The position numbers and the translations under genes are program-made. The notes under the pieces are model-generated. The model searched no databases. It was given only the letters and a program-made list of their open reading frames with translations, and was not told the DNA's origin. A stretch of DNA of 6,820 bases from an uncultured Ruminococcus sp. (GTDB taxonomy: Bacteria > Bacillota > Clostridia > Oscillospirales > Ruminococcaceae). Shown here one piece after another: positions 1-5,841 of the stretch (positions within the stretch are counted from its first letter, which is position 1; each line of letters begins with the position of its first letter). The stretch is from the NCBI GenBank assembly GCA_937942105.1, contig CALDFS010000107.1, forward strand, positions 1 to 6,820. Reading direction: 5' to 3'.

Positions 1-107
1 GGATTATCCACCGGCGGCTCTTCAACCTTGTCGCCGCAGGCTGCCATCATCGTAACAGTCATAACAACCGCAAGCATCAAAGCCATAAGTCTTTTGAATT
101 TGTTCAT
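1..107 (-). CDS. Lipoprotein of unknown function, N-terminal fragment (3' end outside window)
   Basis: Only the first 35 codons are visible. They encode a typical lipoprotein signal peptide: N-terminal MNKFKR with three basic residues, a Met/Ala/Val/Leu hydrophobic core, and a lipobox ending Met-Ala-Ala-Cys with the lipidated Cys at residue 24. An acidic, Pro-containing stretch (GDKVEEPPVDN) follows and looks like the usual flexible tether of a membrane-anchored extracytoplasmic protein. The start is supported by a perfect GGAGGT Shine-Dalgarno 8 nt upstream. That ribosome-binding site begins 2 nt after the stop of the transglutaminase-like gene, so the two are almost certainly co-transcribed from the promoter near 1530. 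The functional domain lies outside the window, so no product can be assigned beyond 'lipoprotein'. Confidence 0.85.
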   Translation of the reverse strand, partial: MNKFKRLMALMLAVVMTVTMMAACGDKVEEPPVDN

Positions 108-115
108 GTTTGTTT

Positions 116-121
116 ACCTCC
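116..121 (-). promoter_or_regulatory. Shine-Dalgarno GGAGGT of the truncated lipoprotein gene
   Basis: The GGAGGT core lies 8 nt before the ATG at 107 and directly behind the TAA (126-124) of the upstream gene. It fixes the start of the partial lipoprotein, which is too short for normal ORF calling, and indicates a two-gene operon. Confidence 0.85.
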
Positions 122-123
122 GT

Positions 124-1422
124 TTATTGTTCATTGTATTTTAAAGTTATCGCAAGCGTTCCTGAAACCGGGTCAAGGCTTTCAACCCAGCTTACTGTGC
201 TTATATCCGTTCCTGCTGCGGCGTTTGCGGCGGCAATAATATCCTGTATCCTGTTGTTTCCCGAAGGACCTGCCGCAAGCTCATCGTAAACCTGCCGAAG
301 CTTTTCCCCGTCGTCCATCCTCAGGTAAAGATATCTTCCGCCGTTCTTTGCAGCCTCGATTGCCTGTGCTTTAAGAACATTGTATGCCGAGCCTGAATCC
401 ACGGCGATGTAGCCCATAACCTTATGGAAATTCATATCCATGGAATCCGCCACCGGAAGCTCATAGTACCTGCTCGAATACTTTGCCGAATGATCCCGAA
501 GAATCATTTCATCGCTTATAAGGAAATAGCTGTAGCCGATATAATCGGGCTGATCGCTTTCGCCCTCCATATCATCCCAGGTGGGGTCTATAGCATACCA
601 GTGACCGTCTGCAAGCTTAACATAGCACCATTTATGCTTTACCGAGCTGTCGCCGCCCTCGCCGGTGGCGAATGCGGTTTCAAAGCCCGCTCTTGAAAGC
701 AGAAGGTGCAGACTGTCGGCATAGCCCTGGCAAGCCGCCATATGCTCAACCAATGCGCCGTAGGCGGTAAACGGGCTTGTGCCTTCCTCGCTGTACCGGC
801 AGTTCAGCACAAGGTAATCGTGCAGATATTTAACCTTTTCAAACTCCGTTCCGTCTGCCGGCATATCCGCGATTATTTTTTCAAGAACCGTATTCAGGGT
901 CTTTTTCCTTTGTTCCGCATCTTCCTCGTAATCAACGCTGTATCTTATGGTAAGACCCTTGACTATACCGTTATCGTCGGAATGAAGCGTAAACGTTCCG
1001 CTCGCATAGGTGTAAAACGTAGAGCAGTTTGAAACAAGCTCCAAAAAGCTCTTAGACTCGTCCTTGGGGAAACCCACCGTCAGCGGGCAGTAGATCTGAA
1101 CGTTTCTTATGGCGTTCATAACCTCGCCCAAATTTACCCTTGTATCCTCGTCGATATTATCCCAAACATAGCGTATGCCGTTTTCGTCAATAAATTCCGA
1201 GCCGAAGCTGTATTGCCATCCCGGCTCGGAGCCGTGATCTTCTGCCGAAGCGTCCACCGCAAGATCCGTCATCGTCATCTCTTCGCTGACGGTAAATCCC
1301 TCCGTGGAACCGTTTCGGGTCGAATTATCGTTATCTATAACCGAACAGGCACAGAATATGCATGAGCACGCAGTAAAAACCGCGGCGATAGAAACGGCAA
1401 GGCACAGTATTTTTTTAAACAT
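124..1422 (-). CDS. Transglutaminase-like (papain-fold) exported lipoprotein
   Basis: A 432-residue protein. Residues 1-26 are a signal peptide (MFKK, then a hydrophobic core) with a run of cysteines at C19, C21, C24 and C26. C19 (V-F-T-A-C) is the likeliest lipidation site, but C26 is possible. Residues 27-70 are a low-complexity Ser/Thr/Asp/Glu tether. Residues 192-285 carry the transglutaminase-core signature: a YLHDYLVLNCRY helix, then AACQGYA with catalytic C231, VKHKWCYV with H263, and YAIDPTWDD with D279. The Cys-His-Asp triad is therefore intact. The N-terminal domain (70-190) and C-terminal domain (330-432) are not recognised. Bacterial relatives are cell-surface peptidases or amide-modifying enzymes; the substrate here is unknown. 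The start is chosen by GGAAGGA 7 nt upstream. A strong sigma-A promoter lies about 90 bp upstream, and a second lipoprotein gene follows after 16 bp. The family call is firm, the exact function open. Confidence 0.9.
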   Translation of the reverse strand: MFKKILCLAVSIAAVFTACSCIFCACSVIDNDNSTRNGSTEGFTVSEEMTMTDLAVDASAEDHGSEPGWQYSFGSEFIDENGIRYVWDNIDEDTRVNLGEVMNAIRNVQIYCPLTVGFPKDESKSFLELVSNCSTFYTYASGTFTLHSDDNGIVKGLTIRYSVDYEEDAEQRKKTLNTVLEKIIADMPADGTEFEKVKYLHDYLVLNCRYSEEGTSPFTAYGALVEHMAACQGYADSLHLLLSRAGFETAFATGEGGDSSVKHKWCYVKLADGHWYAIDPTWDDMEGESDQPDYIGYSYFLISDEMILRDHSAKYSSRYYELPVADSMDMNFHKVMGYIAVDSGSAYNVLKAQAIEAAKNGGRYLYLRMDDGEKLRQVYDELAAGPSGNNRIQDIIAAANAAAGTDISTVSWVESLDPVSGTLAITLKYNEQ

Positions 1423-1443
1423 TGTGCGTTCCTTCCATTACTC

Positions 1444-1506
1444 CAATAAAATTGCGGGCGAAATACCGCGTACAAAAGCAATACAATTTAGCCGGCAGTT
1501 TTATTG
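1444..1506 (-). repeat. 8-bp inverted repeat in the leader of the transglutaminase-like gene
   Basis: On the transcribed strand CAATAAAA (1506-1499) and TTTTATTG (1451-1444) are perfect inverted repeats separated by 47 nt. The first arm starts a few bases after the predicted transcription start. The second ends about 8 nt before the GGAAGGA ribosome-binding site. Pairing would fold almost the whole 5' leader into one loop. The arms are A/T-rich, and an 8-bp match could occur by chance. No known riboswitch class was recognised. Confidence 0.3.
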
Positions 1507-1516
1507 CAGCTATTCT

Positions 1517-1545
1517 ATAATAACCCGAAATTCTTATTATGTCAA
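1517..1545 (-). promoter_or_regulatory. Sigma-A type promoter for the transglutaminase-like lipoprotein operon
   Basis: On the minus strand a perfect TTGACA -35 box (1545-1540) is followed by a 17-bp spacer (1539-1523) and a TATTAT -10 box (1522-1517, 5 of 6 matches to TATAAT). Transcription should start near 1510, giving a leader of roughly 90 nt before the ATG at 1422. It lies in the longest intergenic gap and faces the transglutaminase-like gene. It therefore splits the window into two transcription units, or adds an internal start to a longer one. Confidence 0.85.
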
Positions 1546-1555
1546 CCGATTATTC

Positions 1556-1578
1556 AATATTAATATTTTCTTAATATT
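1556..1578 (-). repeat. AT-only hairpin just past the substrate-binding lipoprotein gene
   Basis: AATATTAA (1578-1571) and TTAATATT (1563-1556) form a perfect 8-bp inverted repeat with a 7-nt loop. It starts at the last base of the stop codon and ends about 10 bp before the -35 box of the next promoter. An all-A/T stem with no following T-run is a poor intrinsic terminator. It could be a weak transcript end, an operator for the adjacent promoter, or simply AT-rich background. Confidence 0.25.
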
Positions 1579-2462
1579 TACAGTAATCTGTTCATCAAGA
1601 ATTCTATGGTATCCTTTATGGCGGCTGTGGGTCTTTCAAACACTGAAAGATCCGCCGCGACTATCTGAGGGTCGTTTTCAAAAAGCTTTCCGATATCCTC
1701 CTCAGCCAGGCTATCGTCGATAATAACTACGTCTGGCTTCATAAGCGCGATATCTTCCTTGCTCATAAACTCGGTCTTTTCCGAGGTGTAAATGCCGTCG
1801 CCAAGAACCTCCATAATATCGCAGGCAAGCGTTTTTCTGCCCATGACGGCGTATTTCCCGTCCTCATATGCGCTTATTATCACAAAGCTTTTGCTTATGC
1901 CGCTGTTTGCCGCGGCAACCATTGCGCCGTCTATCCCCGAAAGAGCCGAAACCGCTATGTTCTTTGAATCCACGGCGCCGTAGAATATCAGCGAAAGCCT
2001 TATATACTCCTCGCACAGATATTCAAAGCTCTCCGGCGGCTTGATATAAAGCGTTCTTATTCCCGCCTGCTTAAGCTTTATAACATCCGCCGATGCAAGA
2101 GGGGACTGTGATATCAGCAGCTCCGGCTTCAGCGCGATAATCGCTTCTATATCCGGCATGGCAGGGCTTCCTATTGTATTAATCTCCTCCGAGGGCTTGC
2201 GGCAGTAGTCGCTTACTCCTACAAGCCTGTCCGACAGCCCCAAATCGGCAAGAATATCGGTCAGGGCAGGGGAAAGCGACGCCACAGTCTGCGGCGAGGA
2301 ATCAAACTCCTCGTTTTCAAAGCTGACCGGGTAAGCCTGCTTTTCCGGCGGAGCGTCGGTAACAACCGGCTCGCTTGTTTCAAGCTGTCCCGGCTCGATA
2401 TGCGCGCAGCCTGCAAACAGGGCAATTGCGGCAATAATCAAAAACAAAACCTTAAATTTCAT
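1578..2462 (-). CDS. Substrate-binding lipoprotein of BtuF/FecB type (Peripla_BP_2), orphan
   Basis: A 294-residue protein. Residues 1-19 are a lipoprotein signal (MKFK, hydrophobic core, lipobox FAGC with C19), followed by an acidic and Pro-rich tether to about residue 55. The first lobe starts with QTVASLSPALTDILADLGL (58-76) and continues through LVGVSDYC, then IGSPAMPDIEAIIALKPELLI (97-117). This is the classic layout of the helical-backbone metal/cobalamin/siderophore receptor family. A second lobe follows (about 190-290), including the motif SKEDIALMKPDVVIIDD (234-250). Such proteins deliver iron chelates, haem or cobalamin to an ABC importer, but neither permease nor ATPase is in the window, so the ligand cannot be named. 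AAAGGT 6 nt before the ATG supports the start. The gene begins 20 bp after tsaD and is probably its operon partner. Confidence 0.88.
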   Translation of the reverse strand: MKFKVLFLIIAAIALFAGCAHIEPGQLETSEPVVTDAPPEKQAYPVSFENEEFDSSPQTVASLSPALTDILADLGLSDRLVGVSDYCRKPSEEINTIGSPAMPDIEAIIALKPELLISQSPLASADVIKLKQAGIRTLYIKPPESFEYLCEEYIRLSLIFYGAVDSKNIAVSALSGIDGAMVAAANSGISKSFVIISAYEDGKYAVMGRKTLACDIMEVLGDGIYTSEKTEFMSKEDIALMKPDVVIIDDSLAEEDIGKLFENDPQIVAADLSVFERPTAAIKDTIEFLMNRLL

Positions 2463-2482
2463 AAAAATACCTTTCGCCGAAG

Positions 2483-3493
2483 CTATATATCTTCCAAGGA
2501 CAGCGTGGCAAGTGCGTTCAGGCTTTCGTCCGCCCGCCTGCCGGAAATGTAATCATAATACCCTTGGGCGGCTATCATGGCGGCATTGTCGCCGCAGTAC
2601 TTGAATTCAGGGAGATACAGGGTATATCCGCGCTTGTCGCATTCCTTTTTGACCTTTGTTCTTATTCCGGTATTTGCGGATACTCCGCCCGCTACCGCTA
2701 TCTTATTATATCCCGTATTTTCCGCCGCAAGCATAAGCTTTTCCGCCAGAATATCGCTTACGGTTTTCTGGAAGGATGCGGCAACATCCTCAGTATTAAG
2801 CGTTTCGCCCTTCTGTGCGGCGTTGTGGACTAAATTTATCACCGCCGTTTTTATTCCGGAGAAGCTGAAATCCAGCTCGTTTCCTTCCAGCCTTGGGTGA
2901 GGGAACTTATAGGCGGTTTTTGCGCCTTTTTTTGCAGCCTCGTCTATATATTTCCCTCCTGGATAAGGGTATCCGAGCGTTCTTGCAACCTTGTCGAAGC
3001 ACTCCCCGGCGGCATCGTCGCGGGTCCTTCCTATAACGTGAAACTGCGTGTGTGACTTTACCTCTACAAGATGCGTATGCCCGCCGCTGACCACAAGGCA
3101 AAGGTAGGGCGGTTCCAGCTCTGGGTGGGAAATATAGTTCGCCGCGATATGCCCCGCTATGTGATGCACCGGCACAAGCGGCTTATCGGCTGCAAATGCA
3201 AGCCCTTTGGCGTAGCTTACGCCTACAAGAAGCGCGCCTATAAGCCCCGGTGCATATGTCACCGCCACAGCGTCTATATCGGATATTCCGACATCAGCTG
3301 CTTCCAGCGCTTCTTTAACCACCCCGCAGATATTTTCAGCGTGCCTGCGCGATGCAATTTCGGGCACTACACCGCCATATAGCTTCTGCTCGTCTATCTG
3401 CGAGGCGACTATGTTTGAAAGAACTGTTCTGCCGTCCTCCACAACCGAAGCCGCAGTCTCATCGCAGGAGCTTTCTATTCCTAAAATTTTCAT
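2483..3493 (-). CDS. tsaD: tRNA N6-adenosine threonylcarbamoyltransferase TsaD
   Basis: TsaD (formerly Gcp/YgjD) transfers the threonylcarbamoyl group from threonylcarbamoyl-AMP to A37 of ANN-decoding tRNAs, acting with TsaB and TsaE in the cytoplasm. The 336-residue length is normal for the family, and all key motifs are present. These are N-terminal MKILGIESSCDET, the metal-binding HIAGH (H111 and H115), VVSGGHTHL (134-142), DDAAGECFDKVAR (159-171), FSFSGIKTA, VAGGVSANT (267-275), and GDNAAM with metal-ligand D302. The start is supported by AGAAGG 9 nt upstream. That ribosome-binding site touches the stop codon of the preceding membrane-protein gene, so tsaD is very likely co-transcribed with it. 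In many Firmicutes tsaE-tsaB-rimI-tsaD form a block; here rimI lies 2.3 kb upstream, and tsaB and tsaE are not seen. Confidence 0.98.
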   Translation of the reverse strand: MKILGIESSCDETAASVVEDGRTVLSNIVASQIDEQKLYGGVVPEIASRRHAENICGVVKEALEAADVGISDIDAVAVTYAPGLIGALLVGVSYAKGLAFAADKPLVPVHHIAGHIAANYISHPELEPPYLCLVVSGGHTHLVEVKSHTQFHVIGRTRDDAAGECFDKVARTLGYPYPGGKYIDEAAKKGAKTAYKFPHPRLEGNELDFSFSGIKTAVINLVHNAAQKGETLNTEDVAASFQKTVSDILAEKLMLAAENTGYNKIAVAGGVSANTGIRTKVKKECDKRGYTLYLPEFKYCGDNAAMIAAQGYYDYISGRRADESLNALATLSLEDI

Positions 3494-3502
3494 ATTTTTA
3501 TG

Positions 3503-3508
3503 CCTTCT
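3503..3508 (-). promoter_or_regulatory. Shine-Dalgarno of tsaD overlapping the stop of array copy 3
   Basis: AGAAGG lies 9 nt before the tsaD ATG, and its first A is the last base of the TAA ending the upstream gene. The 14-bp gap leaves no room for a promoter, so tsaD translation probably depends on ribosomes or transcripts arriving through the membrane-protein array. Confidence 0.75.
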
Positions 3509-4239
3509 TATTCAAAATACTTTTTATCCAGCTTTAAAGCCTCATACATTCCCTTGAAGTAGGTGGTATCGCTGCCTATGTAAAAGTAGAAGCCCCTTGC
3601 GCTCTCAACATTCTTGTATACATACGCATAGCCATACATATAGCCATTTTCCTCATCGTGGAGCCTGAACAAAGCGTCGCCCTCGGTAAAGCCGGTATTT
3701 ACAGAGCCTGTGTAATACTCATCAAACAGCACCACGGCAACAAAGCCCTCGTCGCCCGCAAGTCTCGCCGCGTACACATTCAAGGAATGACCCGCAAGCG
3801 TAAGCTCGGTGGAGTATGAGTAGTAACCAAGCTTTTCGGTCGCCTTAACATCCTCCAATCGCTCTTTCGAGGGGACTATTTCCATAACATGGTCTTCTCT
3901 GCCCAAGCTTATGTAGTAATCGTCGCACTCGTAAACAACAAAGTCGGGCAGCTCTTCCTCCGGCTCGTCTTCCTGCTGCGCAGCTGTCATCAGCCTTTCA
4001 GAAATCTCAAGCGTGGCGGGCATGGCAGGCTTGAAAGCATCTACCGCTCTTCCGAAAAGAGTCTTGGGGCTGTCCTTGCCGAACGGCAGAAACAAAATCG
4101 AAGCGGTCAGGCAAAGCCCTACAATAACGTTTACAACAACCGTATACCCGCCGCCCTCCTCGGACGAATTGACCGCTATTATCGCCAATGACAAAACAGC
4201 GACTATAAAAACAAAGAACAACAAAGTCAATAAGTTCAT
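3508..4239 (-). CDS. Membrane-hairpin protein of an unrecognised family, single-unit paralogue (array copy 3)
   Basis: A 243-residue protein with no family I recognise. Two hydrophobic helices (about 3-23 and 33-53) flank a short acidic loop (NSSEEGGG). Next come FGKDSPKTLFGRAV, a Pro/Glu-rich linker (70-98), and a soluble domain from PDFVVYECDDYY to the C-terminal LDKKYFE. The domain is rich in Tyr, Asp and Glu, with conserved blocks HVMEIVPSKERL, LGYY and NGYMYGYAY. Positive charges after the second helix and an acidic loop suggest that the N-terminus and soluble domain are cytoplasmic (inference from the positive-inside rule). It is a paralogue of both halves of the upstream 487-residue protein. 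By hand count 51 of the first 74 residues match copy 2. GGAAGGGG 9 nt upstream supports the start. It follows the fused gene by 58 bp and precedes tsaD by 14 bp. Confidence 0.9.
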   Translation of the reverse strand: MNLLTLLFFVFIVAVLSLAIIAVNSSEEGGGYTVVVNVIVGLCLTASILFLPFGKDSPKTLFGRAVDAFKPAMPATLEISERLMTAAQQEDEPEEELPDFVVYECDDYYISLGREDHVMEIVPSKERLEDVKATEKLGYYSYSTELTLAGHSLNVYAARLAGDEGFVAVVLFDEYYTGSVNTGFTEGDALFRLHDEENGYMYGYAYVYKNVESARGFYFYIGSDTTYFKGMYEALKLDKKYFE

Positions 4240-4248
4240 AAATACAAG

Positions 4249-4256
4249 CCCCTTCC
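4249..4256 (-). promoter_or_regulatory. Shine-Dalgarno of array copy 3
   Basis: GGAAGGGG ends 9 nt before the ATG at 4239, the same core (AAGGGG) and spacing as in front of array copy 1. It confirms the start and suggests that the ribosome-binding region was duplicated with the gene. An isolated TATAAC hexamer (4277-4272) lies upstream in the 58-bp gap, but there is no matching -35 box. Confidence 0.7.
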
Positions 4257-4297
4257 AACTGCTCCTAATCTGTTATACATATGGTGTAACGAACAAA

Positions 4298-5761
4298 CTA
4301 TTCGTCAGCCTCAAAATATTTCTTGTCAAGCTTTATAGCCTCATACATTCCATCGTAATAAATGCTCTTATTTCCTATGCTGAAGCCATAGCCGGATGAA
4401 TCAACGTCACCATGCACATAGGCAAAGCCATACATATAGCCGTTATCCTCATCGTAAAGCCTGAACAAAGCGTTCGACTCGGTAAAGCCGGGGTTGGTCT
4501 TGCCATGGTGATACTCCTCAAACAGCACTATGCATACAAAGCCGGGGTCGCCCGCAAGCCTTGCCGAATAAACGTTAAGAGTGTGCCCGTCAAGCTCATA
4601 TTCTTCAGAAAAGTCGTAATAGCCAAGCCTTTCGGTTGCCAAAACATCCTTCAATCGTTCCTCCGAGGGGACGATTTTCATAGTATGCTCTTCCTTATCC
4701 ATGCCTATGTAATAGTCGTCGCACTCGTAAACCACAAAATCGGGAAGCTCTTCTTCCGACTCAGAAGCAGTTACCGGCTTTTCTACGGCTTGCGTATCAG
4801 CAGGCTTAGCCGGACTTAAAGCATTTACCGCTCTGCCGAAAAGCGTTTTGGGACTGTCCGTTCCGAACGGAAGAAACATTATCGCGGCAGTCAAACATAT
4901 TCCGACCGCAACGTTTGCAACAGCCGTATAAATACCGCTTTCCTCCGACGAGTTTACCTTAATTAACGCCGCCGCCAAAACAGCAACAACAATAATAAAG
5001 AACAGCAAAATCAACACGTTTATAGAGTCGCCGCTTTCGGCACCGCTTTGTATCGTATCTGCATATTCAAAATACTTTTTGTCGAGCGTTAATCCCTCAT
5101 ATATTCCCTCGAATGTAACGATGTCGTTATTCCATTCCATACTATCGAACACATCATTCACATCGTCATTGGCATATGCATAGCCGTACATATAGCCGTT
5201 ATCCTCATCATATATCCGAAAAAGATGTTCGTCCACCCCAAAAATCTCGTTGACATCATTTTGATAATACTCATCAAACAGCATAATCAAAACATATTCA
5301 CGGTCGTCCGCAATTCTCGCCGCGTACACTTTAGTGGCGTGACCTGCAAACTCATACACGCCGGAAAAGTCGTAATAGCCAAGCCTTTCGCCGTCCTTGG
5401 TGCTTTCCAACCGCTCTTTTGAGGGGACTATCTCCATAACATGGTTTTCCTTGTCCATGCCTATGTAGTAATCTTCGCACTCGTAAACCACGAAATCGGG
5501 GAACTTCCTTTCTTTCGGCTCATCCACTTTTACCGGTTCCGGCTTATTGGGATTCAGCGCATAAACTGCTCTTCCGTAAAGGCTTTCAGGGGCCTTATCT
5601 CCGAAAGGCAGAAACAGTATCGAAATCATAAGGCAGGTTAGTACGGCGAGATTTGTAAAAATCCTGAATGATTCTTTGCAATTTCCCGAATTGACCTTGA
5701 TTGTTACCGCCGTCAGCGCGGCAGCCAGAACAATAAAGAAGAATAAAACCAAAGCATTCAT
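4298..5761 (-). CDS. Tandem-duplicated membrane-hairpin protein of an unrecognised family (array copies 1 and 2 fused)
   Basis: A 487-residue protein made of two homologous units: copy 1 (residues 1-232) and copy 2 (247-487), joined by a 14-residue polar linker (233-246). Each unit has two transmembrane helices (about 3-22 and 34-52; 249-267 and 280-298), then an FLPFG...GRAV segment, a Pro/Lys/Glu linker of variable length, and a soluble domain. The domain carries PDFVVYEC-DYYIGMDKE, IVPS-ERL, ERLGYYDFS, YDEDNGYMYG and LDKKYFE. The predicted topology is four membrane helices with both soluble domains on the same, probably cytoplasmic, side. AAGGGG 9 nt before the ATG supports the start. No enzyme motif, signal-peptidase site or known domain was recognised. 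The gene starts 80 bp after rimI and is followed by a third copy as a separate gene. The fusion appears to have arisen by mutation of a former stop and start codon at the unit boundary. Confidence 0.92.
   Translation of the reverse strand: MNALVLFFFIVLAAALTAVTIKVNSGNCKESFRIFTNLAVLTCLMISILFLPFGDKAPESLYGRAVYALNPNKPEPVKVDEPKERKFPDFVVYECEDYYIGMDKENHVMEIVPSKERLESTKDGERLGYYDFSGVYEFAGHATKVYAARIADDREYVLIMLFDEYYQNDVNEIFGVDEHLFRIYDEDNGYMYGYAYANDDVNDVFDSMEWNNDIVTFEGIYEGLTLDKKYFEYADTIQSGAESGDSINVLILLFFIIVVAVLAAALIKVNSSEESGIYTAVANVAVGICLTAAIMFLPFGTDSPKTLFGRAVNALSPAKPADTQAVEKPVTASESEEELPDFVVYECDDYYIGMDKEEHTMKIVPSEERLKDVLATERLGYYDFSEEYELDGHTLNVYSARLAGDPGFVCIVLFEEYHHGKTNPGFTESNALFRLYDEDNGYMYGFAYVHGDVDSSGYGFSIGNKSIYYDGMYEAIKLDKKYFEADE
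5021..5065 (-). other. Fossil gene boundary inside the fused protein (lost stop and lost start)
   Basis: After the shared C-terminal motif KYFE, copy 3 has TAA whereas copy 1 has TAT (5065-5063), encoding Y233. After 39 in-frame nucleotides the codon aligned with the ATG of copies 1 and 3 is ATA (5023-5021), encoding I247, followed by AAC as in copy 3. At the place of the AAGGGG ribosome-binding site there is GAAAGC. One base change each removed stop and start, and the former spacer now encodes a polar linker. Confidence 0.85.
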
Positions 5762-5770
5762 TGATCAGCA

Positions 5771-5776
5771 CCCCTT
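5771..5776 (-). promoter_or_regulatory. Shine-Dalgarno of the fused array gene
   Basis: AAGGGG lies 9 nt before the ATG at 5761 and fixes the start. The 80-bp gap between rimI and this gene shows no convincing promoter or terminator; the best -35-like TTGCAT (5822-5817) is paired only with TGAAAA. Confidence 0.7.
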
Positions 5777-5841
5777 TACAGCCGATAAATCTATTTTCAA
5801 ACGCCGCCCTGAAAATATGCAAAACCGATCAGACCATATCA

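Larger units (their letters stand above)
3511..5761 (-). repeat. Three-unit tandem gene array (diverged direct repeats of about 0.7 kb)
   Basis: The units on the minus strand are copy 1 (5761-5066), copy 2 (5023-4301) and copy 3 (4239-3511). They align without gaps over the first 74 codons and again over most of the soluble domain; the linker between membrane hairpin and domain varies in sequence and length. By hand count, copies 2 and 3 share 51 of the first 74 residues, copies 1 and 2 share 36. Short exact DNA matches remain between copies 1 and 2: 27 nt at 5364-5390 against 4608-4634, and 23 nt at 5187-5209 against 4431-4453. Confidence 0.93.

Noticed and set aside
1304..1723. Plus-strand open frame of 139 codons across the intergenic region
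   Set aside because: It overlaps two well-supported minus-strand genes and the promoter, lacks a convincing ribosome-binding site, and has no recognisable motif.
3071..3382. Plus-strand open frame of 103 codons inside tsaD
   Set aside because: It lies antisense to a highly conserved gene; the Arg/Lys/Tyr-rich composition is typical of a shadow frame.
4007..4258. Minus-strand open frame of 83 codons overlapping the start of array copy 3
   Set aside because: It is an out-of-frame shadow. The copy 3 frame is supported by homology to copies 1 and 2 and by the AAGGGG site 9 nt from its ATG.
5015..5023. Internal translation start for copy 2 at ATA or the nearby GTG
   Set aside because: No usable Shine-Dalgarno remains (GAAAGC in place of AAGGGG), and the frame is continuous from copy 1, so read-through as one protein is favoured.
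5595..5822. Minus-strand open frame of 75 codons overlapping the start of the fused gene
   Set aside because: It is out of frame with the homologous repeat units and has no family similarity or ribosome-binding site.
5794..5822. Possible promoter in the 80-bp gap before the fused array gene
   Set aside because: TTGCAT with TGAAAA at 17 bp matches the -10 consensus too poorly; co-transcription from rimI is simpler.
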